Positions 1 through 9,300 of a stretch of 53,715 nt of DNA are shown in pieces. Source of the DNA: Prevotella sp. UBA3288 (GTDB taxonomy: Bacteria > Bacteroidota > Bacteroidia > Bacteroidales > Bacteroidaceae). A program made the position numbers and the translations under genes. Each line of letters opens with the position of its first letter. Positions within the stretch are counted from its first letter, which is position 1. The stretch spans positions 1-53,715 of the forward strand of contig DETM01000033.1 of NCBI GenBank assembly GCA_002361655.1, written 5' to 3'. The notes under the pieces are model-generated. The model did no database searches. It was not told the DNA's origin and saw only the letters and a list, made by a program, of their open reading frames with translations.

Positions 1-102
1 TCAACCTAAATCAGTACACCTCATATTCCCCGAAATGCCTTTATTTATGGGATAAACTGCGTTAATCTTTCTAAATCGCTTCCGTTTGTCAGTATTATTC
101 CG

Positions 103-110
103 TAACTTTG
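103..110 (+). promoter_or_regulatory. -7 promoter element TAACTTTG for the HAD phosphatase gene
   Basis: TAACTTTG matches the Bacteroidetes -7 consensus TAnnTTTG. It lies 17 nt before the ATG at 128, so a longer in-frame start at 86 would lie upstream of the transcript and is rejected. A TTTG at 85-88 is too close to be a standard -33 element. Bases 1-102 hold no convincing gene. Confidence 0.6.
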
Positions 111-127
111 CCTTTCGGTATATTATT

Positions 128-916
128 ATGAATAAGAGATACGCCCTTTTCTTCGATATTGACGGTACGCTGGTCAGTTTCAAGACCCACGAGATACCCC
201 CTTCCACTATTCTTGCCCTGACGCAGGCCAAAGCCAACGGCCACCGCGTCTACATAGCCACCGGTCGCCCACCGATCATTATTACAAACTTGGGAGCCAT
301 CGAGCATCTCATCGACGGATATATCACGACCAACGGTGCGCTGTGCTTTGTCGGCAAAGAAATCGTCACTTGCCAGCCCATTGCCAAAAGCGACGTGCTG
401 ACCATCGTAGCCGACTCAAAGGCGAAGGGCTATAGTCTGATTGTCGTTGGGAGGCGCGACGTAGCGGTGCTCGACCCGACGGGCGATGTCGATCGTATCT
501 TCCGCCAGATGCTGGCCGTGAAGAATCTCGACAAGGCAGCACCGCTGGAGGTTGTTCTCGAACAGGACATACTGCAACTGACGCCCTTCATCCCTGCCGA
601 CTACGAACCTCAGTTGATGGCCCGTATGCCACAGTGCATAGCCGGCCGGTGGCATCCGGAGTTTACCGACATCACTGCCGATGGTGCCGACAAAGGGAAA
701 GGCATTCTGGCCATTGCCCGCCACGACGGTCTCGACCCCGGCCAGACTATCGCCTTCGGTGACGGCGGCAATGACACCTCGATGATTCGTGGGGCAGGCA
801 TCGGCATTGCCATGGGCAACGCCATTGACGCGCTGAAGCAGCAAGCCGACTACATCACCACCTCGGTGGATGACGACGGCATCTTGCTGGCACTCCGCCA
901 CTTCAACATCATTTAA
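128..916 (+). CDS. Cof-type HAD-superfamily phosphatase
   Basis: Soluble 262-residue HAD hydrolase, probably a sugar-phosphate or nucleotide phosphatase. Motif I is FFDIDGTLVSF close to the N-terminus, with the two catalytic aspartates. Motif II is the Thr in IATGRPP. The C-terminal motif is AFGDGGNDTSMIRGAGIGIAMGNA, typical of Cof/YbiV-type (C2-cap, IIB) members. Length is normal for this family. The start is the ATG just downstream of the -7 element; the open frame extends further upstream but through the promoter. The gene is monocistronic and its last 8 bp overlap the convergent histidine kinase gene. The substrate cannot be told from sequence. Confidence 0.9.
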   Translation: MNKRYALFFDIDGTLVSFKTHEIPPSTILALTQAKANGHRVYIATGRPPIIITNLGAIEHLIDGYITTNGALCFVGKEIVTCQPIAKSDVLTIVADSKAKGYSLIVVGRRDVAVLDPTGDVDRIFRQMLAVKNLDKAAPLEVVLEQDILQLTPFIPADYEPQLMARMPQCIAGRWHPEFTDITADGADKGKGILAIARHDGLDPGQTIAFGDGGNDTSMIRGAGIGIAMGNAIDALKQQADYITTSVDDDGILLALRHFNII

Positions 917-1838
917 CAATGTGACTTATTGTGAACTGAAAGGCCAGACCACCATTGTGGGGTGTGCTGACCGTGATATTGCCGCCATGGAGCAAGACGG
1001 CATTTTTGACGATAGAGAGGCCAAGCCCCGTGCCCCCCATGTGGCGGCTGCGCCCTTTGTCGATGCGATAGAAGCGCTCGAAGATGCGTGTCAGGTGTTT
1101 AGCGGGAATGCCGATACCATTGTCGCGGAAGGTGAAGTGCCACCCGTCAGACTGCTGTTCGGCAGCGACTTCGATGGTTGTCCCCGGCCCTGCGTAGTTG
1201 ATGGCATTGTCCATCAGATTGCGGAAGACACTATATAATAAGGAGTAATTACCATGTATGATGATGCTTCCGGGCAGATAGTTGTGCAGCGTCATCTGTC
1301 GGTTTTGCAGAGCAAAGGCCGTCTCCTGGGCGATGTCGGCAAAGAGAACGGAGACGTCGACGCGCTCCATGGTAATCATGTCGCGGGCATAGTCCATGCG
1401 GTTGAGCGTTGAAATGTCCTGCAGTAAAGTTGACAGACGATGGGCTTGAGCATTGGTGCGGACGATGAACTGGTGCTTCACCGCGCCGGTCATGTCAGGA
1501 CTGTCGAGGATGGTGTCCGTATAGCCGAGGATGCTGGCCACGGGCGTCTTCAGTTCGTGGGCGATGTTTTGGGTCAGTTCGCGGCGCATACGGTTCTCTT
1601 TCTCTGACTGTTCACGGCTGATACGCTCGTCCATTCGTCGGGCATAGCGGAACAGCAGAAAGCCCAGTCCGGCCATGACGACCAGTGAGAAGAGCAGCAG
1701 ATGCCAGTCGCTGACTTCGTTGAACGGCATGATGAACTTGCGGTCGTAGTCCTCAAACAGTATAAAAATCGTCGCATAAACCAGAAACACGGCCATGACG
1801 CTCAGCCACATTTTCCGTCCTTCAGACAGTTTCTTCAT
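909..1838 (-). CDS. Membrane sensor histidine kinase, PhoR-like
   Basis: Transmembrane histidine kinase of about 309 residues. Two hydrophobic segments near residues 10-30 and 45-65 flank a very short (about 18 aa) extracytoplasmic loop, so there is little room for an external sensor domain. The HisKA H-box is AHELKTPVASILGY. The HATPase_c domain follows with N-box NLMDNAINY, G1 DNGIGIP, F-box FERFYR and G2 GGTGLGLSIV. It overlaps the upstream response-regulator gene, implying translational coupling. I prefer the ATG at 1838, preceded by an AGAGGTGAG ribosome-binding-like stretch, over an in-frame GTG at 1847. The neighbouring Na/Pi cotransporter suggests phosphate sensing, by inference. Confidence 0.9.
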   Translation of the reverse strand: MKKLSEGRKMWLSVMAVFLVYATIFILFEDYDRKFIMPFNEVSDWHLLLFSLVVMAGLGFLLFRYARRMDERISREQSEKENRMRRELTQNIAHELKTPVASILGYTDTILDSPDMTGAVKHQFIVRTNAQAHRLSTLLQDISTLNRMDYARDMITMERVDVSVLFADIAQETAFALQNRQMTLHNYLPGSIIIHGNYSLLYSVFRNLMDNAINYAGPGTTIEVAAEQQSDGWHFTFRDNGIGIPAKHLTRIFERFYRIDKGRSRHMGGTGLGLSIVKNAVLLHGGNITVSTPHNGGLAFQFTISHIVK

Positions 1839-2547
1839 CGCGCTCACCTCTTATTTCTTTAAACGAATAGCCAAAACCGGTGCGAGACACGAGGCAAATG
1901 GCGTAACGGCCTAACTTCTTCCGCAGTCGGGCAATGTTCACATCCACCGTCCGCTCTGTGACGATGACGTCGTGTGGCCATACGCCGTCGAGCAACTGCT
2001 GTCGGCTGAACACCTGTCCGCGATGTTCTAACAACAACTTCAACAGTTCATACTCCGTACGGGTGAGCGCGATGGGATCGCCATCGACACAAACAGTCAT
2101 ATTAGCGACATTGATGGCGAGCCCCTTGTAAAGGGTGGGCACCTCGATACTGTTTTGGCTTCTGCTCAGTACCGCTTTCACTCTGGCCATCACCTCGCGC
2201 ACCGAGAATGGCTTGGTCACGTAGTCGTCGGCTCCGAGCGAGAACCCCTGTAGCGTATCGTCCTCTGTGTCTTTCGCTGTCAGGAAGATAATCGGTATGT
2301 GACGGGTCTGCTCATCCGCCTTCATACGGCGGGCCAGTTCGAAGCCCGACATACCCGGCATCATGACGTCGAGCAGCAGGAGATCGAAGGATTTACTATT
2401 CAACGATTTGCTATTAACTATTTGTCGCAGTGCCTCTTCTGCCGAAGATGCCGCTTCAGCCAGATACCCTGCTGCCTGCAGATTGAACAGCAGGATGTCG
2501 CACAAGTCGCGTTCGTCGTCAACGACCAATATCCGTTTTTGTTCCAT
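1822..2547 (-). CDS. OmpR/PhoB-family response regulator
   Basis: Response regulator of 241 residues with an N-terminal receiver and a C-terminal winged helix. The receiver has the acidic pocket VVDDE, phospho-acceptor Asp in LLLLDVMMPGMSGFE, Thr in IIFLTAKD and Lys in DDYVTKPFS. The winged helix has LTRTEYELLKLLLEHRGQVFSR and RTVDVNIARLRKKL, as in PhoB. The ATG at 2547 is used because the longer frame would start with a TTG inside the -7 promoter element. An odd NSKSLNSKS stretch near residues 45-55 comes from a short tandem repeat (2391-2423) between helix 2 and strand 3. It is co-transcribed with the kinase and lies directly downstream of the phosphate transporter, so a PhoB-like role is likely but inferred. 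Confidence 0.92.
   Translation of the reverse strand: MEQKRILVVDDERDLCDILLFNLQAAGYLAEAASSAEEALRQIVNSKSLNSKSFDLLLLDVMMPGMSGFELARRMKADEQTRHIPIIFLTAKDTEDDTLQGFSLGADDYVTKPFSVREVMARVKAVLSRSQNSIEVPTLYKGLAINVANMTVCVDGDPIALTRTEYELLKLLLEHRGQVFSRQQLLDGVWPHDVIVTERTVDVNIARLRKKLGRYAICLVSRTGFGYSFKEIRGERDEETV
2391..2423 (-). repeat. Short tandem repeat in frame within the response-regulator gene
   Basis: Two degenerate copies of a 14-16-nt A/T-rich unit (ATTTactATTcAAC then ATTTgctATTaAC on the plus strand) encode NSKSLNSKS. This run is not typical of receiver domains, which usually go straight from the second helix to the LLLLDVMMP strand. It resembles the simple repeats seen between genes elsewhere in this window. 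Confidence 0.55.
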
Positions 2548-2556
2548 AACCGGCTG

Positions 2557-2564
2557 CAAAGGTA
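2557..2564 (-). promoter_or_regulatory. -7 element TACCTTTG for the response regulator-kinase pair
   Basis: TACCTTTG on the minus strand ends 9 nt before the ATG at 2547, so the predicted mRNA has only about a 5-nt leader. It sits immediately downstream of the Na/Pi cotransporter stop codon (2569), giving the two-component genes their own promoter besides possible read-through. Confidence 0.6.
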
Positions 2565-2568
2565 CAAA

Positions 2569-4263
2569 TTATTTTCCAAATCGAGCCTCAACGACATTAA
2601 CAACATAGTCGCCGAGTTTCTCCAGTTCGTTTATCATATCCACATAGAGGGTGCCGACGGCATAGTCGTATTCGTGGTTGTTGACCGATGCGACATTCTC
2701 AGTCTTCAGCCGCTGGCGCAGTTGGTTGATGTCGTTCTCGATGCGATAGGTCTCGCGGATGTCGTGGTCGAAGCGATGGCCGTGCATCACGGTGTTCATT
2801 TGTGTCAGGGCATGGTCGCAGAGCACCATGAGCGCCTGCAGTTGTTCGGTTTGATGGCTGGTGAACGTCTTGTTGGCTTCCAGTTTGCGGTCAAGCGTCC
2901 GGGCCAGTTTATAGCAGGCATCACCGATAGACTCCAGTTCGCTGATTTCGCGCATCATCTGGCGGATCTTCTGTTTCGTATCATCGCTCAAGTGGCCGTC
3001 GCTCACCTGCTCCAGATAGCGGGCAATCTCTATCTCCATCTTGTCGGTCGTATCTTCCTCGTGCTCTATCTGACGGAACACCTCCGTAAAATCTTTCGGG
3101 TCGGTTTCCTGGAACAGGGTGCGCACCAAGCCAAACATCTCGCCGACACGCTGACCGAAGGCTGCCGTCTCTTTCTGTGCCTGCAGGACGGCAATTTCAG
3201 GTGTCTGCACCAGGTTCGACTGGATATATTGCAGACGGAACTCATCGTGCTCTCTTGTTTCTTTCTTCTTCTCCGGTAACAGCCAGCAGACCACACGTTC
3301 CATCTGCGGCACAAACCAGATAAGAATGGCGGTGTTGATGACGTTGAAACAAGTGTGGAACATGGCCAAGACTACGGGCAGTTTTGCCGTTTGGCCGCTC
3401 GCCGAGGGATCGTAGCCGACGATGCCGCACACCATATTAATAAAAGGATAGAACACGATGAGCACCCACACGACGCCGAAGACATTGAACAGCAGGTGGG
3501 CCAGTGCGGCCCGACGAGCCTGCGTGTTGGCACCGAGGGCTACCAGATTGGCCGTAGCCGTCGTGCCGATATTCTCGCCCATGACCAGCGCGATGCCCAA
3601 GTATATAGGCAGCACCCCCGTAGAACAGAGCAGGATGGTGATGGCCATGACCGCTGCCGACGACTGCACGATACAGGTGATGAGAGTGCCGATGGCCAGG
3701 AAGATCAGGATGGTAAGATGGCTCGACGTGTCGAACGATGCGAAGAAGGCCACCACCGCCTCGTTATGCTCCAGGTCCATCGACTTGCCAGTAGCGCTCA
3801 GCATCACCAGCGACAAGAACATAAACGCTGTGCCAAAGAGGAAATCGCCTACGTATCGGTGGCGTTTCATATAAATGAGCACCATGCCGGCCACGAACGA
3901 CGGATAGACCACGCTGGTCAAGTCGACATTGTAGCCCAGCGACATAATCCACGCTGTCAGTGTGGTACCGATATTGGCACCCATAATGACCGAGATGGCC
4001 TGCCCCAGCGTCAGCAGTCCTGCCGAGACGAATGAGACGGTCATCACCGTCGTGGCCGACGATGACTGCACGGCACAGGTGACAAGGGTTCCCGTCAACA
4101 TACCCGTCATGCGGTTGGTTGTCATCTTGGCCAGAATGTGGCGCAACTGTGGTCCTGCCATCTTCTGCAAGGCCTCACTCATCATTCGCATGCCATAGAT
4201 CAACAGGCCCAAAGCACCGAGCAACTGAAGTGCCGCCATCAGATAGTTTTGATTTGTTTCCAT
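2569..4263 (-). CDS. Na/phosphate cotransporter (NptA/YjbB type) with PhoU-like C-terminus
   Basis: Inner-membrane protein of 564 residues. The first 330 or so residues are two Na/Pi cotransporter repeats, each with the diagnostic QSS motif (CAVQSSSATTVMTVSF and CIVQSSAAVMAI) and a GANIGTT or GENIGTT loop. The rest is a charged helical PhoU-like domain (for example EISELESIGDACYKLARTLDRK and INELEKLGDYVVNVVEARFGK). It imports phosphate with sodium; the PhoU half probably regulates transport. The ATG at 4263 is chosen because the -7 element lies downstream of the longest possible start. A close paralogue lies at 12018-13757. The neighbouring two-component genes support a phosphate-response role. 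Confidence 0.93.
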   Translation of the reverse strand: METNQNYLMAALQLLGALGLLIYGMRMMSEALQKMAGPQLRHILAKMTTNRMTGMLTGTLVTCAVQSSSATTVMTVSFVSAGLLTLGQAISVIMGANIGTTLTAWIMSLGYNVDLTSVVYPSFVAGMVLIYMKRHRYVGDFLFGTAFMFLSLVMLSATGKSMDLEHNEAVVAFFASFDTSSHLTILIFLAIGTLITCIVQSSAAVMAITILLCSTGVLPIYLGIALVMGENIGTTATANLVALGANTQARRAALAHLLFNVFGVVWVLIVFYPFINMVCGIVGYDPSASGQTAKLPVVLAMFHTCFNVINTAILIWFVPQMERVVCWLLPEKKKETREHDEFRLQYIQSNLVQTPEIAVLQAQKETAAFGQRVGEMFGLVRTLFQETDPKDFTEVFRQIEHEEDTTDKMEIEIARYLEQVSDGHLSDDTKQKIRQMMREISELESIGDACYKLARTLDRKLEANKTFTSHQTEQLQALMVLCDHALTQMNTVMHGHRFDHDIRETYRIENDINQLRQRLKTENVASVNNHEYDYAVGTLYVDMINELEKLGDYVVNVVEARFGK

Positions 4264-4319
4264 TGTGTATTCTATTATTATTTTTACCTTTGCTGTCGTA
4301 TCGTAAAGAATTACGGGCA

Positions 4320-4327
4320 CAAAGGTA
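4320..4327 (-). promoter_or_regulatory. -7 element TACCTTTG for the Na/Pi cotransporter
   Basis: TACCTTTG on the minus strand, 57 nt upstream of the ATG at 4263. A second TACCTTTG faces the other way at 4285-4292 and could give the helicase gene an extra promoter with a leader of about 190 nt. It has no clear -33 element. Confidence 0.6.
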
Positions 4328-4442
4328 CGGTCAATCTTTGTAGCCGACAAGAAAATTGTATTACGATATGATTACAATGTTCATACACTGGTTTCACCGA
4401 AACTACTGACGCTCGGAAATGAAAAGAAAAGCAGGCTTTCCT

Positions 4443-4473
4443 TTTGCATTTTGCTCGCTTTTTTGTAACTTTG
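4443..4473 (+). promoter_or_regulatory. Consensus promoter TTTG-N19-TAACTTTG before the helicase gene
   Basis: A -33 TTTG (4443-4446) and a -7 TAACTTTG (4466-4473) are separated by 19 nt, the canonical Bacteroidetes spacing. The ATG at 4479 is only 5 nt past the -7 element, so this transcript should be nearly leaderless. Confidence 0.7.
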
Positions 4474-4478
4474 CAGGC

Positions 4479-6374
4479 ATGATAGCGAAAGCAGAACAGA
4501 CAGGAGTGCCAATATTGGAGTTGCAACGGCAACGGGCGCTGCTGCAGATGGAGTATGAAGAAGAGCGTAGGACCTTCATGCAGCACAAAGAGGCCATCGG
4601 CATGCAGCGACTGGTGAGTCGCGGTGATGCATGGTTGCCGGTGCGCATCGGCAAGTCGTACTATAACTCGCTGAACCAACTGTGTGTAGAGGTATTCCGA
4701 AATGTTACGGAGGAAGATACCGACCATAACTTCGAGTTCGGCCGGCCCGTGCAGTTCTTCAAGACCCAGCCGCAGCCCCAGACAGGCATCACGGCACTCT
4801 TTTCGGGGACGGTGAGTTACGTTGATGGCGACCGAATGGTGGTCAGCGTGCCCGACAACGCTGCTTTGGCCGACCTGCAGGTGAGCGAGGGGCAGATTGG
4901 CATACAACTGTCGTTCGACGAGACCAGTTACCGTCTGATGTTCGAGGCTCTGGAGCGTACCATGCGAGCCAAAGGGCGTCTGGGCTATCTGCGCGACCTC
5001 TTCTATTCGCGCCAGCAGGCAGCGGCCTTCACTTTCCCCGACATGGGTTTCGACTATCTGAACAAGACGCAGGAGCGAGCCGTCAACGAGGTGTTGCGCG
5101 CCAAGGATGTGGCCATCGTGCATGGTCCTCCCGGCACGGGCAAGACAACGACTCTGGTAGAAGCCATCTACGAGACCCTGCGCCGTGAGAGTCAGGTACT
5201 GGTGTGCGCCCAGAGCAACATGGCCGTAGACTGGATTTCGGAGAAACTGGTCGACCGCGGTCTCAACGTACTGCGTATCGGCAACCCCACCCGAGTGGAT
5301 GACAAGATGCTCAGTTTCACTTACGAGCGCCGTTTTGAGGCTCACCCCGACTATCCGCATTTGTGGGCCATCCGCAAGGCCATCCGTGAACTGCGCAGTC
5401 AACGTAAGCGTAGCGACAACTGGCATCAGAAGATGGACCGCCTGAAGAGCCGTGCCACTGAACTGGAGATTCGCATCAATGCCGAACTCTTCGGCGAGGC
5501 CCGCGTCATTGCCTGCACCCTGGTAGGCTCGGCTAACCGCCTGCTGGACGGCATGAAGTTCGGTACGCTGTTCATCGACGAGGCGGCACAGGCCCTCGAG
5601 GCCGCCTGCTGGATTCCCATCCGCCGGGCCGGACGTGTGATCTTTGCCGGTGACCATTGTCAGTTGCCTCCCACCGTGAAATGCTACGAAGCGCTGAAGG
5701 GTGGTTTGGGACGCACGCTGATGGAGCGTATTGCGAGCGAGAAACCCGAGGTGGTGACGCTGCTACGCATCCAGTATCGTATGAACGAGGACATCATGCG
5801 TTTCAGCAGCGACTGGTTCTATCACAACCAGATGGTGGCAGCCCCGGAGGTGCAGCATCGCAGCATACTGGACCTCGACCGGCCTATCACGTGGATTGAC
5901 ACTTCTGAATATGAAGGAAAGGAAGAATTTATCGGTGAGTCGTTCGGCCGTATCAACAAGACAGAGGCTATGCTGACGATTCTCTCGCTGCAAGCCTACT
6001 TTGAACTGATAGGCAAAGAGCGCATCCTACAGGAGCGACTCGACGTGGGCATCATCTCGCCCTACAGGGCCCAAGTGCAGTATCTGCGGCAGCAGATTCG
6101 CAAGCGTGAGTTTTTCAAACCCTTCCGCTCCTTCATCAGCGTGAATACCGTCGACGGCTTTCAGGGGCAGGAGCGCGACATCATCGTCATCTCGCTGGTT
6201 CGTTCCAACGACGAGGGGCAGATTGGATTTTTGCGCGACCTGCGCCGTATGAACGTGGCCATCACCCGTGCCCGAATGAAACTAATCATACTGGGCGACC
6301 GGCCTACGCTGACCCGACATCCGTTCTATCAGAAACTATGGGAATATGTGGAGGAATTGAAAATTGAGAATTGA
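4479..6374 (+). CDS. SF1B (Upf1-like) DNA/RNA helicase
   Basis: Helicase of 631 residues from the Upf1/IGHMBP2/Dna2-like SF1B group. An N-terminal region of about 190 residues carries a beta-barrel-like segment. Motif I is HGPPGTGKTTT near residue 216, motif II FIDEAAQALE near 365, motif III GDHCQLPP near 391, motif IV QYRMNEDI near 432. Motif V is DGFQGQERDIIVIS near 557 and motif VI MNVAITRAR. It probably unwinds or translocates on nucleic acid using ATP in the cytoplasm. The chosen start follows the consensus promoter. The stop overlaps the next gene's start (TGATG), implying coupled translation with the nuclease-helicase. The last residues (KIEN) are encoded by an AATTGAGAATTGA-type repeat. 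Confidence 0.88.
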   Translation: MIAKAEQTGVPILELQRQRALLQMEYEEERRTFMQHKEAIGMQRLVSRGDAWLPVRIGKSYYNSLNQLCVEVFRNVTEEDTDHNFEFGRPVQFFKTQPQPQTGITALFSGTVSYVDGDRMVVSVPDNAALADLQVSEGQIGIQLSFDETSYRLMFEALERTMRAKGRLGYLRDLFYSRQQAAAFTFPDMGFDYLNKTQERAVNEVLRAKDVAIVHGPPGTGKTTTLVEAIYETLRRESQVLVCAQSNMAVDWISEKLVDRGLNVLRIGNPTRVDDKMLSFTYERRFEAHPDYPHLWAIRKAIRELRSQRKRSDNWHQKMDRLKSRATELEIRINAELFGEARVIACTLVGSANRLLDGMKFGTLFIDEAAQALEAACWIPIRRAGRVIFAGDHCQLPPTVKCYEALKGGLGRTLMERIASEKPEVVTLLRIQYRMNEDIMRFSSDWFYHNQMVAAPEVQHRSILDLDRPITWIDTSEYEGKEEFIGESFGRINKTEAMLTILSLQAYFELIGKERILQERLDVGIISPYRAQVQYLRQQIRKREFFKPFRSFISVNTVDGFQGQERDIIVISLVRSNDEGQIGFLRDLRRMNVAITRARMKLIILGDRPTLTRHPFYQKLWEYVEELKIEN

Positions 6375-9300
6375 TGGAAGCCGGTGAACTGTTTATGTTA
6401 TGCCGGGAGTTGGCTGAGACGGAACCCTCGATAGCCGGTACCCGACAGATGCACGAGGTGATAGCACTATGCGCTGCCGAGGGCTGCAAGCAACACGGCG
6501 GCACCTTCGGCAATCTCTTCTCGCAGGTGGACTTCCTCTGCAAGCAACTGGGATGGAGAGGCGACCAGCGGCGCGCCATCCAGACCGCCCGCCGCCACTC
6601 AAACATGAGCCGGCCCATCGATGGCGACGACTGGCTCTACGACCTGCGGGCCGTAACGCTGTTCATCTCGTCTGTATTCTCAGTCGACGTGCCCGGCCAA
6701 CTGCTTCGCTGCCTGCCCGTCAAACTAAAGCCACAACCCAAGGGCCTGACCTATAACCGCGACTATATCCGTTGTATTGTGCGCTCTTTTGACCAACAGA
6801 CCATACAGGCCGCCACGGAGGATGGCGACATCGCCATCGACTACGGCAATACCGACGAGGGTCGCGACTTCGCTTATCTGCAGAAGGTGCTCCGTGAGGG
6901 CATGCAACTGAATCTGCTGGACTGTCATGTGAGGCGAGGCGCCGCCGTGATCCCTGCCCTCATCGTTGTAGAGCCCGACTTCCTCGTCGACATCTCGTCG
7001 CTAGCCGCCTGTTTCACCGCCTACGGACACCACCCCCTGCTCTATACCGTCAACCGACTGAAGGCCCGGCCCAACACCCAGGCCACGCTGCTGGGTAACT
7101 TTGCCGGTGCTGCCCTTGACGATATTATCAATAACCCCCAGACAACAACGGCCCACACCCTGCGTCGGTCTTTCCGTGAACAGGCTCTCCGCTTCTGTGC
7201 CTGCGAACATTTCAGTGCCCCCGACTTCAAGCAGGATGCCGAGCGCCAGATGCACCATATCCGTGAGGCCGTCGAACAACTCTCACTTCTCAATTCTTGC
7301 GACGCTCCGTTAGCAAGCGGCCTTCATCAGAGCACACAATTCTCAATTCTCCTCGAACCCTCTTTCGTCTGCGAGAAACTTGGGTTGCAGGGACGCGTCG
7401 ACCTGATGACAAGCGACATGCGTCTGCTGGTGGAGCAGAAGTCTGGCAAGAACATGAAGATAGAACGGCAGAGTCACGACCCCCACGGTGTACAGCGCGA
7501 GGACCACTACGTACAGTTGCTGCTCTACTATGGCATTCTGCACTATAACTTCGGCAAGAGTGCCGACCAGGTGGACACCCGCCTGCTCTACTCCCGCTAC
7601 GAGGCAGCACGGGGATTGGTAAGCGTGAACTACTACCGCACGCTGTTTCGGGAGGCTATCAAACTGCGCAACCAAGTGGTGGCCCTCGACCTGATGGCGG
7701 CTCGCGACGGTTTTGGTCGCATTCTGCCCCTGCTGAATACCAATATTATATATAAAGAGGTAGAGCGCGACGGTTTCTTCCAACGCTATGTGCAGCCCGA
7801 TATCGATGCCCTGAGTTACCAACTCACTACGCTCAGTGCGTTAGAGCGGGCCTACTACGAGCGGATGATGACCTTTGTCTATCGTGAACAGCGAGCCGGC
7901 AAACTAGGTTCCAGTGAACAGACGCTGCACCACAATGGCGGCTGTGCCTCGGACCTATGGCTGATGCCGTTGGCCGAGAAGGAAGAGCAGGGTTGTATCA
8001 TGGCAGACCTCCACATCACGGAGCGCCGCCGCTCGTCGGCCTATGGCGGCTACGACATGATAATCTTAGAGGGACCATGCGAGAACAGCAACTTCCGTCG
8101 TGGTGACATGGTTTACCTATACCACTATCAGAAGATGCCCGATGTGCGTCGCAGTATATTATATAAAGGTACGTTAGAGGAGATAGGTGCCGAACGGCTC
8201 ATTGTTCGTCTGAACGACGGTCAGCAGGATAAGGCTGTCTTCCAACCGTCGCCGGACCATCTATGGGCAGTGGAACATGGCGGCAGCGATGCTTCGGCCA
8301 ACAGCCAGATCAGAGGGCTGCACCAGTTCATAGAAGCACCGCAAGAGCGCAAAGACCTGTTGTTAGGCCAGCGTGAGCCACAGGCCGACACCACGCTTCG
8401 CCTGTCGAAGACCTACAGTCCACACTACGACGATATACTGCTGCGTGTCAAGCAAAGTCGCGACTACTTCCTGCTGGTCGGTCCTCCCGGTACCGGAAAG
8501 ACCTCGATGGCCCTCCGCTTCATGGTGGAAGAGGCCCTCAATTCCCAATTCTCAATTCTCCTGATGGCCTACACCAACCGTGCCGTCGATGAGATTTGCG
8601 CCATGCTCATTGATGCCGGTATCGACTTCTTGAGACTGGGCAACGAGTCGTCGTGCGACCCTCGCTACAAAGACCATCTGCTGGAAGCCCGGCTGCAGGA
8701 TGGTGCTCAGTTGCAGGCTATCAGGACATTCATCCGTAGGATGCCCGTCGTGGTCAGCACCACCTCGATGCTGCAGGCCCATCCCTATGTCTTCCAAGTG
8801 AAACACTTCTCGCTAGCCATTGTCGATGAAGCCTCGCAGATTCTGGAGCCCGCCCTTATCGGTCTGCTTAGCAGCACTCAGATAGACCGTTTCGTGCTCA
8901 TTGGCGACCACAAGCAACTGCCCGCCGTTGTACAACAGGATGCCGACGGAACCCTTGTGGACAACCCGCTGTTGCAAGCCATCGGCATCAGCGACTGCCG
9001 GCAGTCTTTCTTCCAGCGCCTGTACAACTGGGAGGTGCGTCAAGGACGAAAACAGTTCATCGGGTTGCTGAACCACCAGGGGCGAATGCACCCCGAAGTG
9101 GCCCTCTTTGCCAACGAACATTTCTATGAATCACAGTTGCAGATTGTGCCTCGCGACCACCAATTGGAGACGCGGCTGCACTATGACGTATCACCAGACG
9201 ATGTTCTCGACCGCTTGCTGGCTGACCACAGAGTACTGTTTCTGCCTGTAGTGCCTGCCGAGCGTCCACCGTCCGACAAGAGTAATGAGGCCGAGGCCCG

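Noticed and set aside
1..237. Minus-strand frame at the window start
   Set aside because: It runs through the HAD promoter and start region and has no recognisable features.
4311..5657. Minus-strand frame opposite the SF1 helicase
   Set aside because: Helicase motifs on the plus strand are complete, and this frame has none.
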